A stretch of 10,847 nucleotides of DNA from Myxococcota bacterium (GTDB lineage: Bacteria > Myxococcota_C > UBA6777), in the NCBI GenBank assembly GCA_023150835.1, contig JAKLKB010000172.1:1-10847 (forward strand), read 5' to 3'. Shown here piece by piece: positions 1 through 8,397 of the stretch (its first letter is position 1; each line of letters opens with the position of its first letter). The position numbers and the translations under genes were made by a program. Below the pieces are notes generated by a model that saw only the letters and a program-made list of their open reading frames with translations, made no database searches and was not told where the DNA came from.

Positions 1-93
1 AACGGGGGGAAGTTGGAACGGGCAGCGTCTGCATTTGGTGCATACAGCGTGCGTCATGAAAAAACAAAATCCCCGATGCTTCCGACTTTCGCT

Positions 94-117
94 CCCTCCC
101 CTGTTCACGGGGGAGGG
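94..117. repeat. GC-rich intergenic hairpin
   Basis: CCCTCCCC (94-101) pairs with GGGGAGGG (110-117), closing a short loop, and the stem is followed by a G-run-rich tract. There is no T-run after it on either strand, so it does not look like a classic intrinsic terminator. It resembles dispersed REP-like intergenic palindromes of GC-rich bacteria, but that assignment is inference and needs other copies in the genome. Confidence 0.5.
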
Positions 118-158
118 CGGGGTGGGGGGCTTTCCTCCGCCTAACAAGGCGCGTATGG

Positions 159-240
159 GGCAGCGCCCCACACAAACAAAACGACCCTACAAAACTCCAC
201 AAAAAACCCACCCTAGGCAGCGCGCCACACCGAACAAAAC
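159..240. repeat. Imperfect 24-25-bp direct repeat
   Basis: The segment at 159-182 (starting GGCAGCGCCCCACAC and ending AACAAAAC) recurs at 216-240 with one substitution in the GC-rich part and a small difference near CACAC/CGAAC. The two copies are about 57 bases apart. Only two copies are visible here. The first copy overlaps a small hairpin (156-170). Function unknown. Confidence 0.5.
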
Positions 241-362
241 CATCGAAGGCATGGGCTTTTTCTGCATTTCTTGAGGGTGGATGGTTGCGTTTGGGGCCTC
301 TTTTGGCGTATGTCTGGCGATATCTACAACGGTTCTTCCCGAAACGATGGACGTAAACAAAC

Positions 363-369
363 AGAAGGA
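363..369 (+). promoter_or_regulatory. Shine-Dalgarno site that fixes the HAD start
   Basis: AGAAGGA lies 10 bases before the ATG at 380. The earlier in-frame ATGs at 281 and 347 have no comparable purine-rich site, so this motif favours the shorter protein. Confidence 0.55.
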
Positions 370-379
370 CACAAACGCG

Positions 380-1237
380 ATGACGCCTCCCCTTATCCAT
401 GTTGATCTTTTGATTGAACGCTACGACACACTTTTGATCGATGCCTACGGCGTCTTGGTGTACCAACAAGATGCACTTCCTCATGCCTCCGAATTCATCC
501 AACACCTCAACGATACACAAAAGTCTTATTTCATCGTCACCAACGATGCTTCGCGGCTCCCCGAACAAGCCGCAGCGTCCTACAAAAAGCGCGGCCTTCG
601 TGCAGAACTCTCTCCCGAACGCATCATTACGTCAGGTAGCTTGTTGATCCCGTTCTTTACACAACATCGCCTACAAGGTGCGAACTGTGTCGTCCTCGGA
701 CCCGAAGGCTCGCACGAGTATGTACGACAAGCTGGCGGCGTGATCGTCTCTCCGTTTGAAACCGATGATGTCGATGTCGTCGCGGTCTGCGATGACGCGG
801 GCTATCCTTTCCTCGACACCATCGAAGCCACACTCTCGATGCTCTTTCGGCGCTTTGATGAAGGAAAACAAACCCACCTGCTTCTCCCCAACCCAGACCT
901 GATCTATCAAAAAGATGAAACCAACTTCGGCCTCGCCAGCGGCAGCATCGGCGTATTGCTCGAACAAGCCTTCCATTTACGCTATCTCCATGAAGAATTC
1001 CAGTTTGTGCGCCTCGGCAAACCACACACGCCCATCTTTGAAGTCGCCTCCCAACGCGCACAAACCCGCAATCTCGTCATGATCGGCGATCAGCTCCGCA
1101 CCGATATCGCAGGGGCCAATGCTTATGGCATCGACTCCGCCCTGATCAGCACCGGCCTCGTTCAACTCCAAAACCAAAACCTCCCTCCCACTTGGCAACC
1201 CACTTATCTCCTCGAATCTCTCGCACTCCAATCCTGA
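380..1237 (+). CDS. HAD superfamily class II (NagD-like) hydrolase
   Basis: Predicted 285-residue HAD phosphatase-like protein of the class IIA (NagD/TIGR01459-like) group, probably cytosolic; substrate unknown. The four HAD motifs are in order: motif I D21-A-Y23-G-V-L, motif II in FIVTNDASR (T54), motif III lysine in GKPHTPIF (K214), and motif IV MIGDQLRTDIAGAN (D237, D242), with the cap region between motifs II and III. The second motif I aspartate, the usual general acid/base, is replaced by Tyr23. As I recall, some TIGR01459-type relatives also have an aromatic residue there, but it makes simple phosphatase activity uncertain. I chose ATG 380 over 281 because it has a good ribosome binding site, and because the extra N-terminal residues of the longer form match nothing in the family. 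The gene stands alone, 182 bp before the kinase. Confidence 0.85.
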   Translation: MTPPLIHVDLLIERYDTLLIDAYGVLVYQQDALPHASEFIQHLNDTQKSYFIVTNDASRLPEQAAASYKKRGLRAELSPERIITSGSLLIPFFTQHRLQGANCVVLGPEGSHEYVRQAGGVIVSPFETDDVDVVAVCDDAGYPFLDTIEATLSMLFRRFDEGKQTHLLLPNPDLIYQKDETNFGLASGSIGVLLEQAFHLRYLHEEFQFVRLGKPHTPIFEVASQRAQTRNLVMIGDQLRTDIAGANAYGIDSALISTGLVQLQNQNLPPTWQPTYLLESLALQS

Positions 1238-1346
1238 TCTCACACCCCACACTCCCACCCGCGCTACTTTCCTCGTTCGGACTTCTGCCGACTCTCTACA
1301 AATCAATCCTTTTGGTCTTGTCGGCCTTTTATCTTTCTGCTCGGTC

Positions 1347-1375
1347 TTGACAGGTTGATTTCTTTCTTGCACATT
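1347..1375 (+). promoter_or_regulatory. Possible sigma-70-type promoter for the kinase gene
   Basis: TTGACA at 1347-1352 is a perfect -35 hexamer. Seventeen bases later lies CACATT (1370-1375), which matches only three of six -10 positions. It sits in the 182-bp gap before the kinase, so the position is sensible, but the weak -10 and the unknown taxon keep this tentative. Confidence 0.25.
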
Positions 1376-1419
1376 CGACGGCACAAAAATGCGTCCACAC
1401 CGAGAAAGAAAACCTTTCC

Positions 1420-4400
1420 ATGCAACACGACAGTTTTCTCGAACATCTACTTTGGCTGCTCAATGCCTCGGAACTTCGGTTACTTTGTGACGAATACGAA
1501 GTGGCGGAACGCCCCAAACAGCGGGAAACCATCGAGGTCTTGCTTGCAACACCTGCGCTTCAAACGCTGCGGGACTGTTTGTCCCCCCTTACACGTTCCA
1601 CGCTTCTACGCCTATGCGAAGACCTTGAGCGCGGCGTCGACACCTCTCTTCCCAAACAAGAACTCCTCTCCTTCATGCTGCGCTCTCTCTCGAAATTCAA
1701 AGCCAAAACATGGGAGAAATACGCCCCCATCCCCCTGCCCAACCAATCCTTTACACACGAATCCACAGAAGCCCCTCCCGAACATGACCTCGATGAGATC
1801 GGAAAAAAGAAAGTATCCACAGCCCGTTACGAAGCCGCCACCAAACGTACTCTCGTTGAAGTCACGCAACTTCCCTTGCCAGAGATCGAAAAACGCCTAC
1901 AACTCGCCCACGGCAACACCCTTGTGTACACGCTGTTTGAAGACGCATGGCCTGAACTCGAAACGGCCCTCGGCATTCAACAAGCCATCGACGAAGATCG
2001 CCGCAGTTCCGGCCTAATCGACGTTATCGCACTCACGCCTCCGCCCTCCTCGACATCCGCGCCTGCCCTCCATACCGCACCCCTGCCATCCCCTGCCCCC
2101 GTCTCCATGCCCCACAGCGACGAACCCCGACCTTCCGAGGAATCTCTCCTCCAAGAAGAACGCCCGCTACACACGCTCTTGCGCGACTTTCACCAAGCCC
2201 TTGATGAGATCGAAAGTATCCATGCCTACAAATACCAAGAAAACCGCCCCGTCGTAACGCGCTATCTCTCACGTGGTTCCGAAACATTCGGAGTCGTCGA
2301 TGCCTCCCATCACACCAACCCCATCACACCACAACAACTCTCCTCGGCGATCGATCGCCTCAAAACCTACCGCAAGCGCGATGTCCGCTACATCGCCTTT
2401 CTCGCCAACGCATTCACTCCAGAAGCCCTTGCTTGGCTCTCCACCCGCAAAGTTCTCTCCGAATACGTCGCCCTCTACGAAGTCACCCCCAAAGGCTTTG
2501 TGATCCGCCACAACAAACGCAAACGCGTTTTGCTGTGGACGCTGCTCGAACATTTCTTACAAGAGCGTATGCCTTTACTCGATGCCTCTCACCATCCGCC
2601 CCTACAGCTCCCCACAAATCATGCAAAGCCCGTCACGACCGACGAAGATCTCGACGCAAAGCCAGCCACGACCGACGAAGATCTCGACGCAAAGTCCCTG
2701 ACCACCGACGCAAAGCTCGGTACAGTCGACAAAAAGCCCATCAAGACCGATGCAAAGTCCCTGACCACCGACGCAAAGTCCGATGCAGTCCGCGCAAAGC
2801 CGATCCCACCCACACAGCCCCCACCCGCCCTTGACGATTTCAACACAGGAGGAAGCTTCTCCACTCCATCGCTCGGAGAATCCCTTGAGGGCGGACGTTA
2901 TCGCCTCGAAAAACTGCTTGGACAAGGCGGTATGGGCCGTGTTTTCGCCGCCTACGATCAATTCACCAAGCGCCACTGTGCGCTCAAGCTGATCCACCCA
3001 CACCTCGCACAAGATCCCAAGATCAAAGAACGCTTTCTGCACGAGATCAGCATCCTTCACACGCTTCAACACCCCTGCGTTGTCCGTAGCTACGATGTCA
3101 AAGAAGACCGTCAACGCGCTATCCTCTTCTATACAATGGAATGGATCGACGGTACCTCGCTCTCCGAAAAACTCCACAAACAACGAGGCAAGATCCCACC
3201 CCTCCCGCTCCAAGAATCGCTCGCCATCCTAGAAGCCCTTGTGGACGCCCTTGACTACATCCATAAACAAAAAGTCGTCCACCGCGACCTCAAACCCGCA
3301 AACATCATGCTGACCCCACAAGGTCGGATCAAAATGATGGACTTTGGGATCGCCGTCACTTTTTCGCACACACACGTCGAAGCCTACACCAGCGCCGCAG
3401 GAACCCCCCACTACCTCGCCCCCGAACAACTCACCGAAACAAACGAGATCTCCCCTGCTGCCGATATCTTCGCTCTCGGCGTACTCACGTTTCACCTCCT
3501 GACGGGACTCTACCCACCAAGACGCGGCGAAACGAAGATCAGCACTCACCTCCCCCAAGCATCCCCCGCACTCGACTCTGTGATCCAACGAGCGACCCAC
3601 GACGACCCCGCCCAACGCTACCCCACCGCCAAAGCTTTCTGGCAAGATGCCCTCGCGGCTTGGCCCCATGACAACTCCAACCGATCGCCATCCAAAAGCA
3701 CAAGTCCCGATCCTTTCGGTACATCCGACGCTTCCGTCCTCAACGCAAGCCCTTCCTCGACGGCGACTGCACTCGCTTCCGCCCTCAGCGCAGAGCCCTC
3801 TTCGTCCGCAACTGCGCACGCTTCCGCATACACTCAAAAACCACCGATTATCCCTTCACACAACCCCGATCCATCCGCCCCAACGAAAGAGAAAGAAAGC
3901 CATCGCTTCCAAGACTCCGCCCCACACAACCCTTCTCGCCTTGCCACGAACGATGCCTCATCTGCCCCAAAGCATCGCCCCATCGCCCTTCGGTTCGGGC
4001 TTTTTGCACTAAGCATACTTCTTTTGTTCGGGTCAGGACTCGGTGTTTGGTTTGCCAAGGCATGCCCCAAAGGACAAGCACGCTGCGAAAAACAATGCGT
4101 TGCTCTCGCCAAAACAAACCAACACTGCGGAAAATGCGGACAGATCTGCGATACCACGCTCGGTTTTTCCTGCAAAGATGGAACCTGCGCTTGCTCGCCC
4201 AAAAGCATCGTTTGTGGTGGCCGGTGCGTGGACACCAAGACCCACCCCCAACATTGCGGAGCCTGCGGCCAGATCTGCCCTCTTGGGGCCACCTGCAAGG
4301 CAGGTCGCTGTCTCTGTCCCCGCGATCAATCCGCTTGCGACGGTCGATGCGTCGATCTCCAAACAGAGGCCAAACATTGCGGTCGATGCAACAACACTTG

Positions 4401-5286
4401 CGCCCTCGGATGTGCCAAGGGAGTCTGCAAAAAAAGACAACAGCTTGTGATCGCACTTCTCCCCAAAGCAACGGCGCAGCGCGTCGAAGCAGGACAATTC
4501 ACCATGGGCCTCTCCAAAAAACAACTCTCCACCGCGACTTATTACGAATCTCCCCCTGTCCAAGTCTCCATCCAACATCCCTTTTGGATCTGGAAGACCG
4601 AAGTGACACAAGCGCAGTTTCAAAGCGCCTTGGGCTACAACCCCGCTCGTTTCAAAGACTGCGGCCCGTCCTGCCCTGTCGAGCAAGTCAATTGGCACGA
4701 AGCGACCGCCTTTTGCAATCGCCTCTCTGTCCTCGAAAAACGTGAGACCTGCTTTGACTGCAAAACCAAGCGCGGACGCATTGTGTCTTGCGCATGGAAA
4801 CAAGACTTTGTCCCTGCACAGAAAAAATCAGCATCTCTCACGAACAAAAGAGCCTACACCTCATGCAAAGGATGGCGCTTGCCTACCGAAGCCGAATGGG
4901 AATACGCCGCACGTGGTGGACACAAACAAACAGACCAGATCATCCTTTTTCCGATCAGCGACCTACTTTTACTCGCTTGGGTCAAAGAAAACAGCGCCAA
5001 ACAACCCCACCCCGTCGCTCAGAAACAACCCAATCCGCTCGGCCTCTTTGATATGCTCGGCAACTTGCGCGAGTGGACCGCAGAATCCATCCAACGCTAC
5101 CCCAAATCACCCCAGATCGATCCACAGTCCCCTCCGCGTGGAAGCATTCGCGCTGTGCGCGGCGGCTCTTGGTACGAAAGCGCCCGTTCCACCCGCCTCA
5201 CCAAGCGCGCTTCCGTTTCGGCTGCCTACCAAAAAACAGGCGACACAGGCTTTCGCCCTGTGCGCACGCTCGACAAAGACGAATAA
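1420..5286 (+). CDS. Receptor-like Ser/Thr protein kinase with Cys-rich repeats and FGE-sulfatase domain
   Basis: A 1288-residue membrane-spanning Hanks-type kinase. Residues 1-90 are helical and unrecognised. 288-355 looks like a degenerate Mrr-type nuclease fold. 402-460 is a repetitive Lys/Asp/Thr linker. The kinase domain spans about 494-748: glycine loop GQGGMGRV (501-508), K523, HRDLKPAN (D623), DFG 641-643, APE 667-669, so all catalytic residues are present. A Ser/Ala/Pro-rich linker follows, then one membrane helix (about 859-880). Residues 883-1003 hold three Cys-rich repeats with the pattern C-x-x-x-C-V, H-C-G-x-C. An FGE-sulfatase/SUMF1-like domain (about 1022-1285) shows QFTMG, WRLPTEAEWEYAARGG (1152-1167), LGNLREW and RGGSWYES. 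The kinase should face the cytoplasm and the Cys-rich/FGE part the periplasm, acting as a sensor (inference). Pkn1 of Chlamydia is a known kinase-FGE combination. Only a weak purine-rich stretch precedes the ATG. It is probably cotranscribed with the chorismate mutase. Confidence 0.9.
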   Translation: MQHDSFLEHLLWLLNASELRLLCDEYEVAERPKQRETIEVLLATPALQTLRDCLSPLTRSTLLRLCEDLERGVDTSLPKQELLSFMLRSLSKFKAKTWEKYAPIPLPNQSFTHESTEAPPEHDLDEIGKKKVSTARYEAATKRTLVEVTQLPLPEIEKRLQLAHGNTLVYTLFEDAWPELETALGIQQAIDEDRRSSGLIDVIALTPPPSSTSAPALHTAPLPSPAPVSMPHSDEPRPSEESLLQEERPLHTLLRDFHQALDEIESIHAYKYQENRPVVTRYLSRGSETFGVVDASHHTNPITPQQLSSAIDRLKTYRKRDVRYIAFLANAFTPEALAWLSTRKVLSEYVALYEVTPKGFVIRHNKRKRVLLWTLLEHFLQERMPLLDASHHPPLQLPTNHAKPVTTDEDLDAKPATTDEDLDAKSLTTDAKLGTVDKKPIKTDAKSLTTDAKSDAVRAKPIPPTQPPPALDDFNTGGSFSTPSLGESLEGGRYRLEKLLGQGGMGRVFAAYDQFTKRHCALKLIHPHLAQDPKIKERFLHEISILHTLQHPCVVRSYDVKEDRQRAILFYTMEWIDGTSLSEKLHKQRGKIPPLPLQESLAILEALVDALDYIHKQKVVHRDLKPANIMLTPQGRIKMMDFGIAVTFSHTHVEAYTSAAGTPHYLAPEQLTETNEISPAADIFALGVLTFHLLTGLYPPRRGETKISTHLPQASPALDSVIQRATHDDPAQRYPTAKAFWQDALAAWPHDNSNRSPSKSTSPDPFGTSDASVLNASPSSTATALASALSAEPSSSATAHASAYTQKPPIIPSHNPDPSAPTKEKESHRFQDSAPHNPSRLATNDASSAPKHRPIALRFGLFALSILLLFGSGLGVWFAKACPKGQARCEKQCVALAKTNQHCGKCGQICDTTLGFSCKDGTCACSPKSIVCGGRCVDTKTHPQHCGACGQICPLGATCKAGRCLCPRDQSACDGRCVDLQTEAKHCGRCNNTCALGCAKGVCKKRQQLVIALLPKATAQRVEAGQFTMGLSKKQLSTATYYESPPVQVSIQHPFWIWKTEVTQAQFQSALGYNPARFKDCGPSCPVEQVNWHEATAFCNRLSVLEKRETCFDCKTKRGRIVSCAWKQDFVPAQKKSASLTNKRAYTSCKGWRLPTEAEWEYAARGGHKQTDQIILFPISDLLLLAWVKENSAKQPHPVAQKQPNPLGLFDMLGNLREWTAESIQRYPKSPQIDPQSPPRGSIRAVRGGSWYESARSTRLTKRASVSAAYQKTGDTGFRPVRTLDKDE
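2623..2799 (+). repeat. In-frame tandem repeats in the kinase linker
   Basis: GCAAAG (Ala-Lys) recurs in frame at 2623, 2656, 2689, 2710, 2752, 2773 and 2794, giving spacings of 33, 33, 21, 42, 21 and 21 bases. The two 33-base units (2623-2655 and 2656-2688) are nearly identical, and the later 21-base units are diverged. All spacings are multiples of 3, so copy number can change without a frameshift. They encode a flexible charged Thr/Asp/Lys linker (residues 402-460) just before the kinase domain. Confidence 0.85.
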
Positions 5287-5314
5287 GATAAAAAAGCACA
5301 CCCGCCACAAAAAG

Positions 5315-5929
5315 ATGACACACCAAACCCCATCCCTTCCAGACCTTCGCCAACAAATCGATGACGTCGATCTCGCCATCCTCCGCCTCATCGAACAACG
5401 CCTCCAACTCGCCGAGCAGATCGCCCGTTGCAAAGAGCAATTGCCCGATCCTCCCCCGCTCACCGACCCCACACGCGAACAACAGATCATCACACGCCTC
5501 CAACTCGCCACCCAACACCCCATCCTGCGTGACGAGCTCCCCGCCCTCTTTCGCCACCTCATGCAGATCAGCAAACAACTCCGCCTCCAACTCCGCCCTT
5601 CCCTCAAAGAACAAACCTCTCCAACAACTCCCCATCCCACCGACCCCACCAACTCATCGCTTGCATCTCCCCATCCCACCGACCCTACCAACTCATCGCC
5701 TACATCTCTCCATCCCACCGACCCTACCAACTCATCGCCTACATCTCTCCATCCCACCGACCCCACCAACTCATCGCCTACATCTCCCCATCCCACCGAC
5801 CCCACCAACTCATCGCCTACATCTCCCCATCCCACCGACCCCACCAGCACATCGCTTGCATCTCCCCATCCCACCGACCCCACCAGCACATCGCTTGCAT
5901 CTCCCCATCCCACCGAGTCGATGACATGA
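5315..5929 (+). CDS. AroQ-type chorismate mutase with repetitive C-terminal tail
   Basis: A 204-residue protein whose first ~95 residues match the short all-helical AroQ (CM_2) chorismate mutase fold, which converts chorismate to prephenate for Phe/Tyr synthesis. Against my memory of the E. coli pheA mutase domain, R12, R29, K40, R54 and E55 line up with active-site R11, R28, K39, R51 and E52. S86 fits S84, but the Q88 position appears not conserved. Residues 107-204 are seven copies of a 13-residue Pro/Thr/Ser unit (HPTDPTNSS plus LASP or PTSP/L) and a partial copy, which is not part of any mutase I know. I chose ATG 5315, 28 bp after the kinase stop, because longer upstream frames lie inside the kinase gene. 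No clear ribosome binding site is seen, so translational coupling is possible. It lacks fused dehydratase or dehydrogenase domains. Confidence 0.8.
   Translation: MTHQTPSLPDLRQQIDDVDLAILRLIEQRLQLAEQIARCKEQLPDPPPLTDPTREQQIITRLQLATQHPILRDELPALFRHLMQISKQLRLQLRPSLKEQTSPTTPHPTDPTNSSLASPHPTDPTNSSPTSLHPTDPTNSSPTSLHPTDPTNSSPTSPHPTDPTNSSPTSPHPTDPTSTSLASPHPTDPTSTSLASPHPTESMT
5633..5917 (+). repeat. 39-bp tandem repeat (7 copies plus a partial one)
   Basis: Seven 39-base units starting at 5633, 5672, 5711, 5750, 5789, 5828 and 5867, then a truncated eighth from 5906. Units differ by few bases: AACTCATCG versus AGCACATCG, and CTTGCATCTCC versus CCTACATCTCC/T. Variants are grouped (first, middle, last two copies), as expected from stepwise duplication. 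The length is divisible by 3, so the array stays in frame inside the chorismate mutase gene. There are no unique spacers, so it is not a CRISPR. Confidence 0.95.
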
Positions 5930-5988
5930 CCTATCACGCACCAGCCGACCAATCGCCTACCCGACTACGCACAAACATCCCAGTGACG

Positions 5989-6026
5989 AAAAAGCCCGTC
6001 TATTCGACCTCACCAACGCGCTTTTT
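5989..6026. terminator. Candidate bidirectional terminator between convergent genes
   Basis: AAAAAGCCCG (5989-5998) pairs with CGCGCTTTTT (6017-6026) with one mismatch (C5996/C6019) around an 18-base loop. Read in either direction the stem ends in TTTTT, as in bidirectional intrinsic terminators. It lies after the chorismate mutase (+) and overlaps the last codons and stop of the patatin gene (-). The long loop and single mismatch make it only moderately stable. Confidence 0.45.
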
Positions 6027-8336
6027 GTCCAAAGCAGCGGCCAGATCACGCAACGCAGGATGTTCCTCTAAAAAGCGTCGGGCATAAGACTCCCCAACTT
6101 CCAAGATCGCTTCCATCGACCGAAACTCCAGCAACGCATACTCCGAGACAGGCGGACGCAGACAATAATCCGCGCTCTCGATCATACGTTGTTCGTGCTG
6201 TAGGCCGCCGAGCATCGTCGAATAACTCAAGATGCTCACGATGTTCGGGATGCTTGAAGCGATCTTGGGGTAGCGCAAACGCATCCACAAAAAGCGAAAA
6301 GGCGATGGAAAGTATTTGATCGGCATCCGAAACTCGAGTTCCTCCGAAACATCCACCGCGATCACCGTTCGACAATAACGCCGCATCACGTCCACTGGCA
6401 GGTTATTCAACAACGCCCCATCCACCAAAAGCTCTCCCTCTTCGATCTGCGGCAACAAAAACCCCGGCAGCGCACTACTCGCCCGCAATGCCCGCCACAA
6501 CAGCCCTTTGCGATGGATGTGCGGTCTTTGCCGCGAAAGGTTGCTCGATACCGCAAAAAACGGCAACCACAGATCCTCGATCTTCAATCCTTCGCATAGG
6601 CGCTTTAAGGTTTTGTCGAGTCGGCGGCTCCGAATTAACGACATAAACGGGAAGGTATACTCTTGAAACGGCTTTTGCTTGATCAACGCCCAACGGCTTC
6701 TGTCCAAAAAGGTCGAACGATCCGCTCCTAGCGCACATTGCACGCCCACGATCGCTCCCATACTTGTCCCCCCCAAAAAGTCGATCGGGATCCCTGCCCC
6801 CCGCAATGCCTGATACGCCCCATAATGCACGAATCCCCGCGCACCACCTCCTCCCAACACCAATCCCACCGCTTCACCCGCCAAAAACCGCGCCACTCGC
6901 GCCATATCTTCACGGATCCCCCAACGCACATGGTGGTGCATCTCCACATGGCGCGCCTCCAACCATGCGGCCGTCCCCTCCGGCTGTTTGGTCTCCTTCG
7001 GATGCAACAAGATCAACCGCTGTTCCAGCCCTCCCACCGGCACTTGCGCCAACAACCGCGACTCCACTTCCCGCAACGCCGGTGCAGCGGAGGCTTCACC
7101 CACCAACAGCAGCACATCCACCATCCGCAAACAACGCTGCGTCCACGGCGTATCTTCCGCATCCATCACGTACACCACAAAACGATGGCGCCCCGAAAGA
7201 TCCGTCAGCCACGTATGCAAACGCAAACTATACGGATCTTCCCCACCCAACGACGCGATCCCCTCATCTCCAAACCACTCCGCGATATGCGCACGATCCA
7301 CCAGACACGTCGAACCATGACCCGACAACGCCTCCACCAACACCCGCACAAAATGCCGATACGGCATCCCTCGATCCAACGGCAAGATCGCCAAGTTCAA
7401 TGGCCGCGAAGATTGCGCTTGATCCCGTTCCTGAATCGCCGCACGCAGCCGACGCACCGCCGCTTGCATCACGCGCAAGCCCTCATGCGGATGTTGCCGC
7501 AACAACCCCTCGAAAAACACTTGCGAAAAATGCACAAGATGCGACTCCCTCAACGCCACCGCAGACGCCACTCGCGGCGAGTTCGAAAAAAATCCCACTT
7601 CCCCCAACAACTCCCCTCGCCTGATCTCCCCAAGCGTCCGGATCTCTCCGTCTTCTTGTGGCATCTCGATCCGCATCCGACCGCTCACCACCAAATACAC
7701 ACCATCCGAAGCCTCGCCCTCTCGAAACAACCGCTGCCCCCGCTCCAAATGCACCCACTCCACCCGCGCCCGCACATCCTCCCACACCTGCTTGCGCAAC
7801 GAACCAAACAGCCGACCCAACACCGCATGCAGTTGATTTTGCTGAATCCGCCGTTGCACCATCCGCGAAAAGATCCCCACCCACGACGGATAACGCTGCA
7901 ACCACCGCTCGATCTTCTCGTAGGGCCACTCGGCCACAATGCTCGGCTGATCCGCCAAGATCGTCGCGACCCGACGCCCTCCCACCAACAACTGAAACTC
8001 CCCCACCACCACCCAACCCGACACCACATCCAAACACTCTGCCCCTTCTTGTCCCCAGCCCCGCCAGATCTCCAACCCCCCGCTCAACAACAGATACAAC
8101 GAACGCTCTTTGCGCCCTTCTTCGCACAGGATCTCCCCCTTCGCCAAATCGATCTGACGCAACTCCCCCGCCACTTGGCGCAATTCGACTGCCGACAACG
8201 CCCCCAACCATGGAAAATGACGCAACACCGCGCTCTCGATCACGCTGTTCTCCGTTGCTTGCGTATGCGCCCGTCCGTGACGACCGCACCTGAAAAACAG
8301 CACAAACCTACGCAGTAAGGTCGGATGCTTGGACAT
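6000..8336 (-). CDS. Patatin-like phospholipase with two cyclic-nucleotide-binding-like domains (NTE-like)
   Basis: A 778-residue protein with the architecture of bacterial neuropathy-target-esterase-like proteins. Two cNMP-binding-like domains lie at about 38-165 and 178-300. The second has a good phosphate-binding-cassette signature (GELLGEVGFF...R255-V-A-S), while the first is degenerate. A Rossmann-like middle region (about 313-470) without a visible P-loop follows, then the patatin domain (about 489-700): oxyanion loop GGGGARG (495-501), nucleophile elbow GTSMG (S525) and catalytic Asp in DGA (D639). The Ser-Asp dyad is intact, so an active lysophospholipase/esterase is likely; ligand control through the cNMP domains is inference. 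No signal peptide is evident. The start is uncertain: no strong ribosome binding site precedes ATG 8336, and the first ~30 residues are basic and unlike the family. It lies 61 bp after trxA on the same strand, so they are probably cotranscribed. Its Gly/Arg/Val/Glu richness reflects the G-rich coding strand. Confidence 0.88.
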   Translation of the reverse strand: MSKHPTLLRRFVLFFRCGRHGRAHTQATENSVIESAVLRHFPWLGALSAVELRQVAGELRQIDLAKGEILCEEGRKERSLYLLLSGGLEIWRGWGQEGAECLDVVSGWVVVGEFQLLVGGRRVATILADQPSIVAEWPYEKIERWLQRYPSWVGIFSRMVQRRIQQNQLHAVLGRLFGSLRKQVWEDVRARVEWVHLERGQRLFREGEASDGVYLVVSGRMRIEMPQEDGEIRTLGEIRRGELLGEVGFFSNSPRVASAVALRESHLVHFSQVFFEGLLRQHPHEGLRVMQAAVRRLRAAIQERDQAQSSRPLNLAILPLDRGMPYRHFVRVLVEALSGHGSTCLVDRAHIAEWFGDEGIASLGGEDPYSLRLHTWLTDLSGRHRFVVYVMDAEDTPWTQRCLRMVDVLLLVGEASAAPALREVESRLLAQVPVGGLEQRLILLHPKETKQPEGTAAWLEARHVEMHHHVRWGIREDMARVARFLAGEAVGLVLGGGGARGFVHYGAYQALRGAGIPIDFLGGTSMGAIVGVQCALGADRSTFLDRSRWALIKQKPFQEYTFPFMSLIRSRRLDKTLKRLCEGLKIEDLWLPFFAVSSNLSRQRPHIHRKGLLWRALRASSALPGFLLPQIEEGELLVDGALLNNLPVDVMRRYCRTVIAVDVSEELEFRMPIKYFPSPFRFLWMRLRYPKIASSIPNIVSILSYSTMLGGLQHEQRMIESADYCLRPPVSEYALLEFRSMEAILEVGESYARRFLEEHPALRDLAAALDKKRVGEVE

Positions 8337-8397
8337 GGGCCAGAATACAAACAGGACACTCTGAGGCAGAGAAATTCGCCACGATGGGCTGGAAGTT

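Larger units (their letters stand above)
1..379. other. Intergenic region with palindromes, no supported gene
   Basis: I see no convincing gene in this stretch. Short open frames exist, but they run through G- and C-homopolymer hairpins and have no recognisable protein motifs. It contains a strong hairpin (94-117), a smaller hairpin with 6-bp arms TGGGGC/GCCCCA at 156-170, and an imperfect 24-25-bp direct repeat (159-182 and 216-240), all listed or described separately. It ends in the ribosome binding site of the HAD gene. Confidence 0.6.

Noticed and set aside
281-379. Longer HAD protein starting at ATG 281 or 347
   Set aside because: No ribosome binding site at either, and the extra residues do not fit the family; AGAAGGA precedes ATG 380.
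4742-5314. Long frame upstream of and in frame with the chorismate mutase
   Set aside because: It lies inside the kinase FGE domain in another frame; the mutase homology begins only after ATG 5315.
5633-5917. CRISPR-like array
   Set aside because: Tandem repeat with no unique spacers, in frame within a coding sequence.
6738-8318. 526-residue + strand open frame
   Set aside because: Low-complexity Pro/His/Arg/Gln shadow of the patatin gene, whose domains and catalytic motifs are on the - strand.
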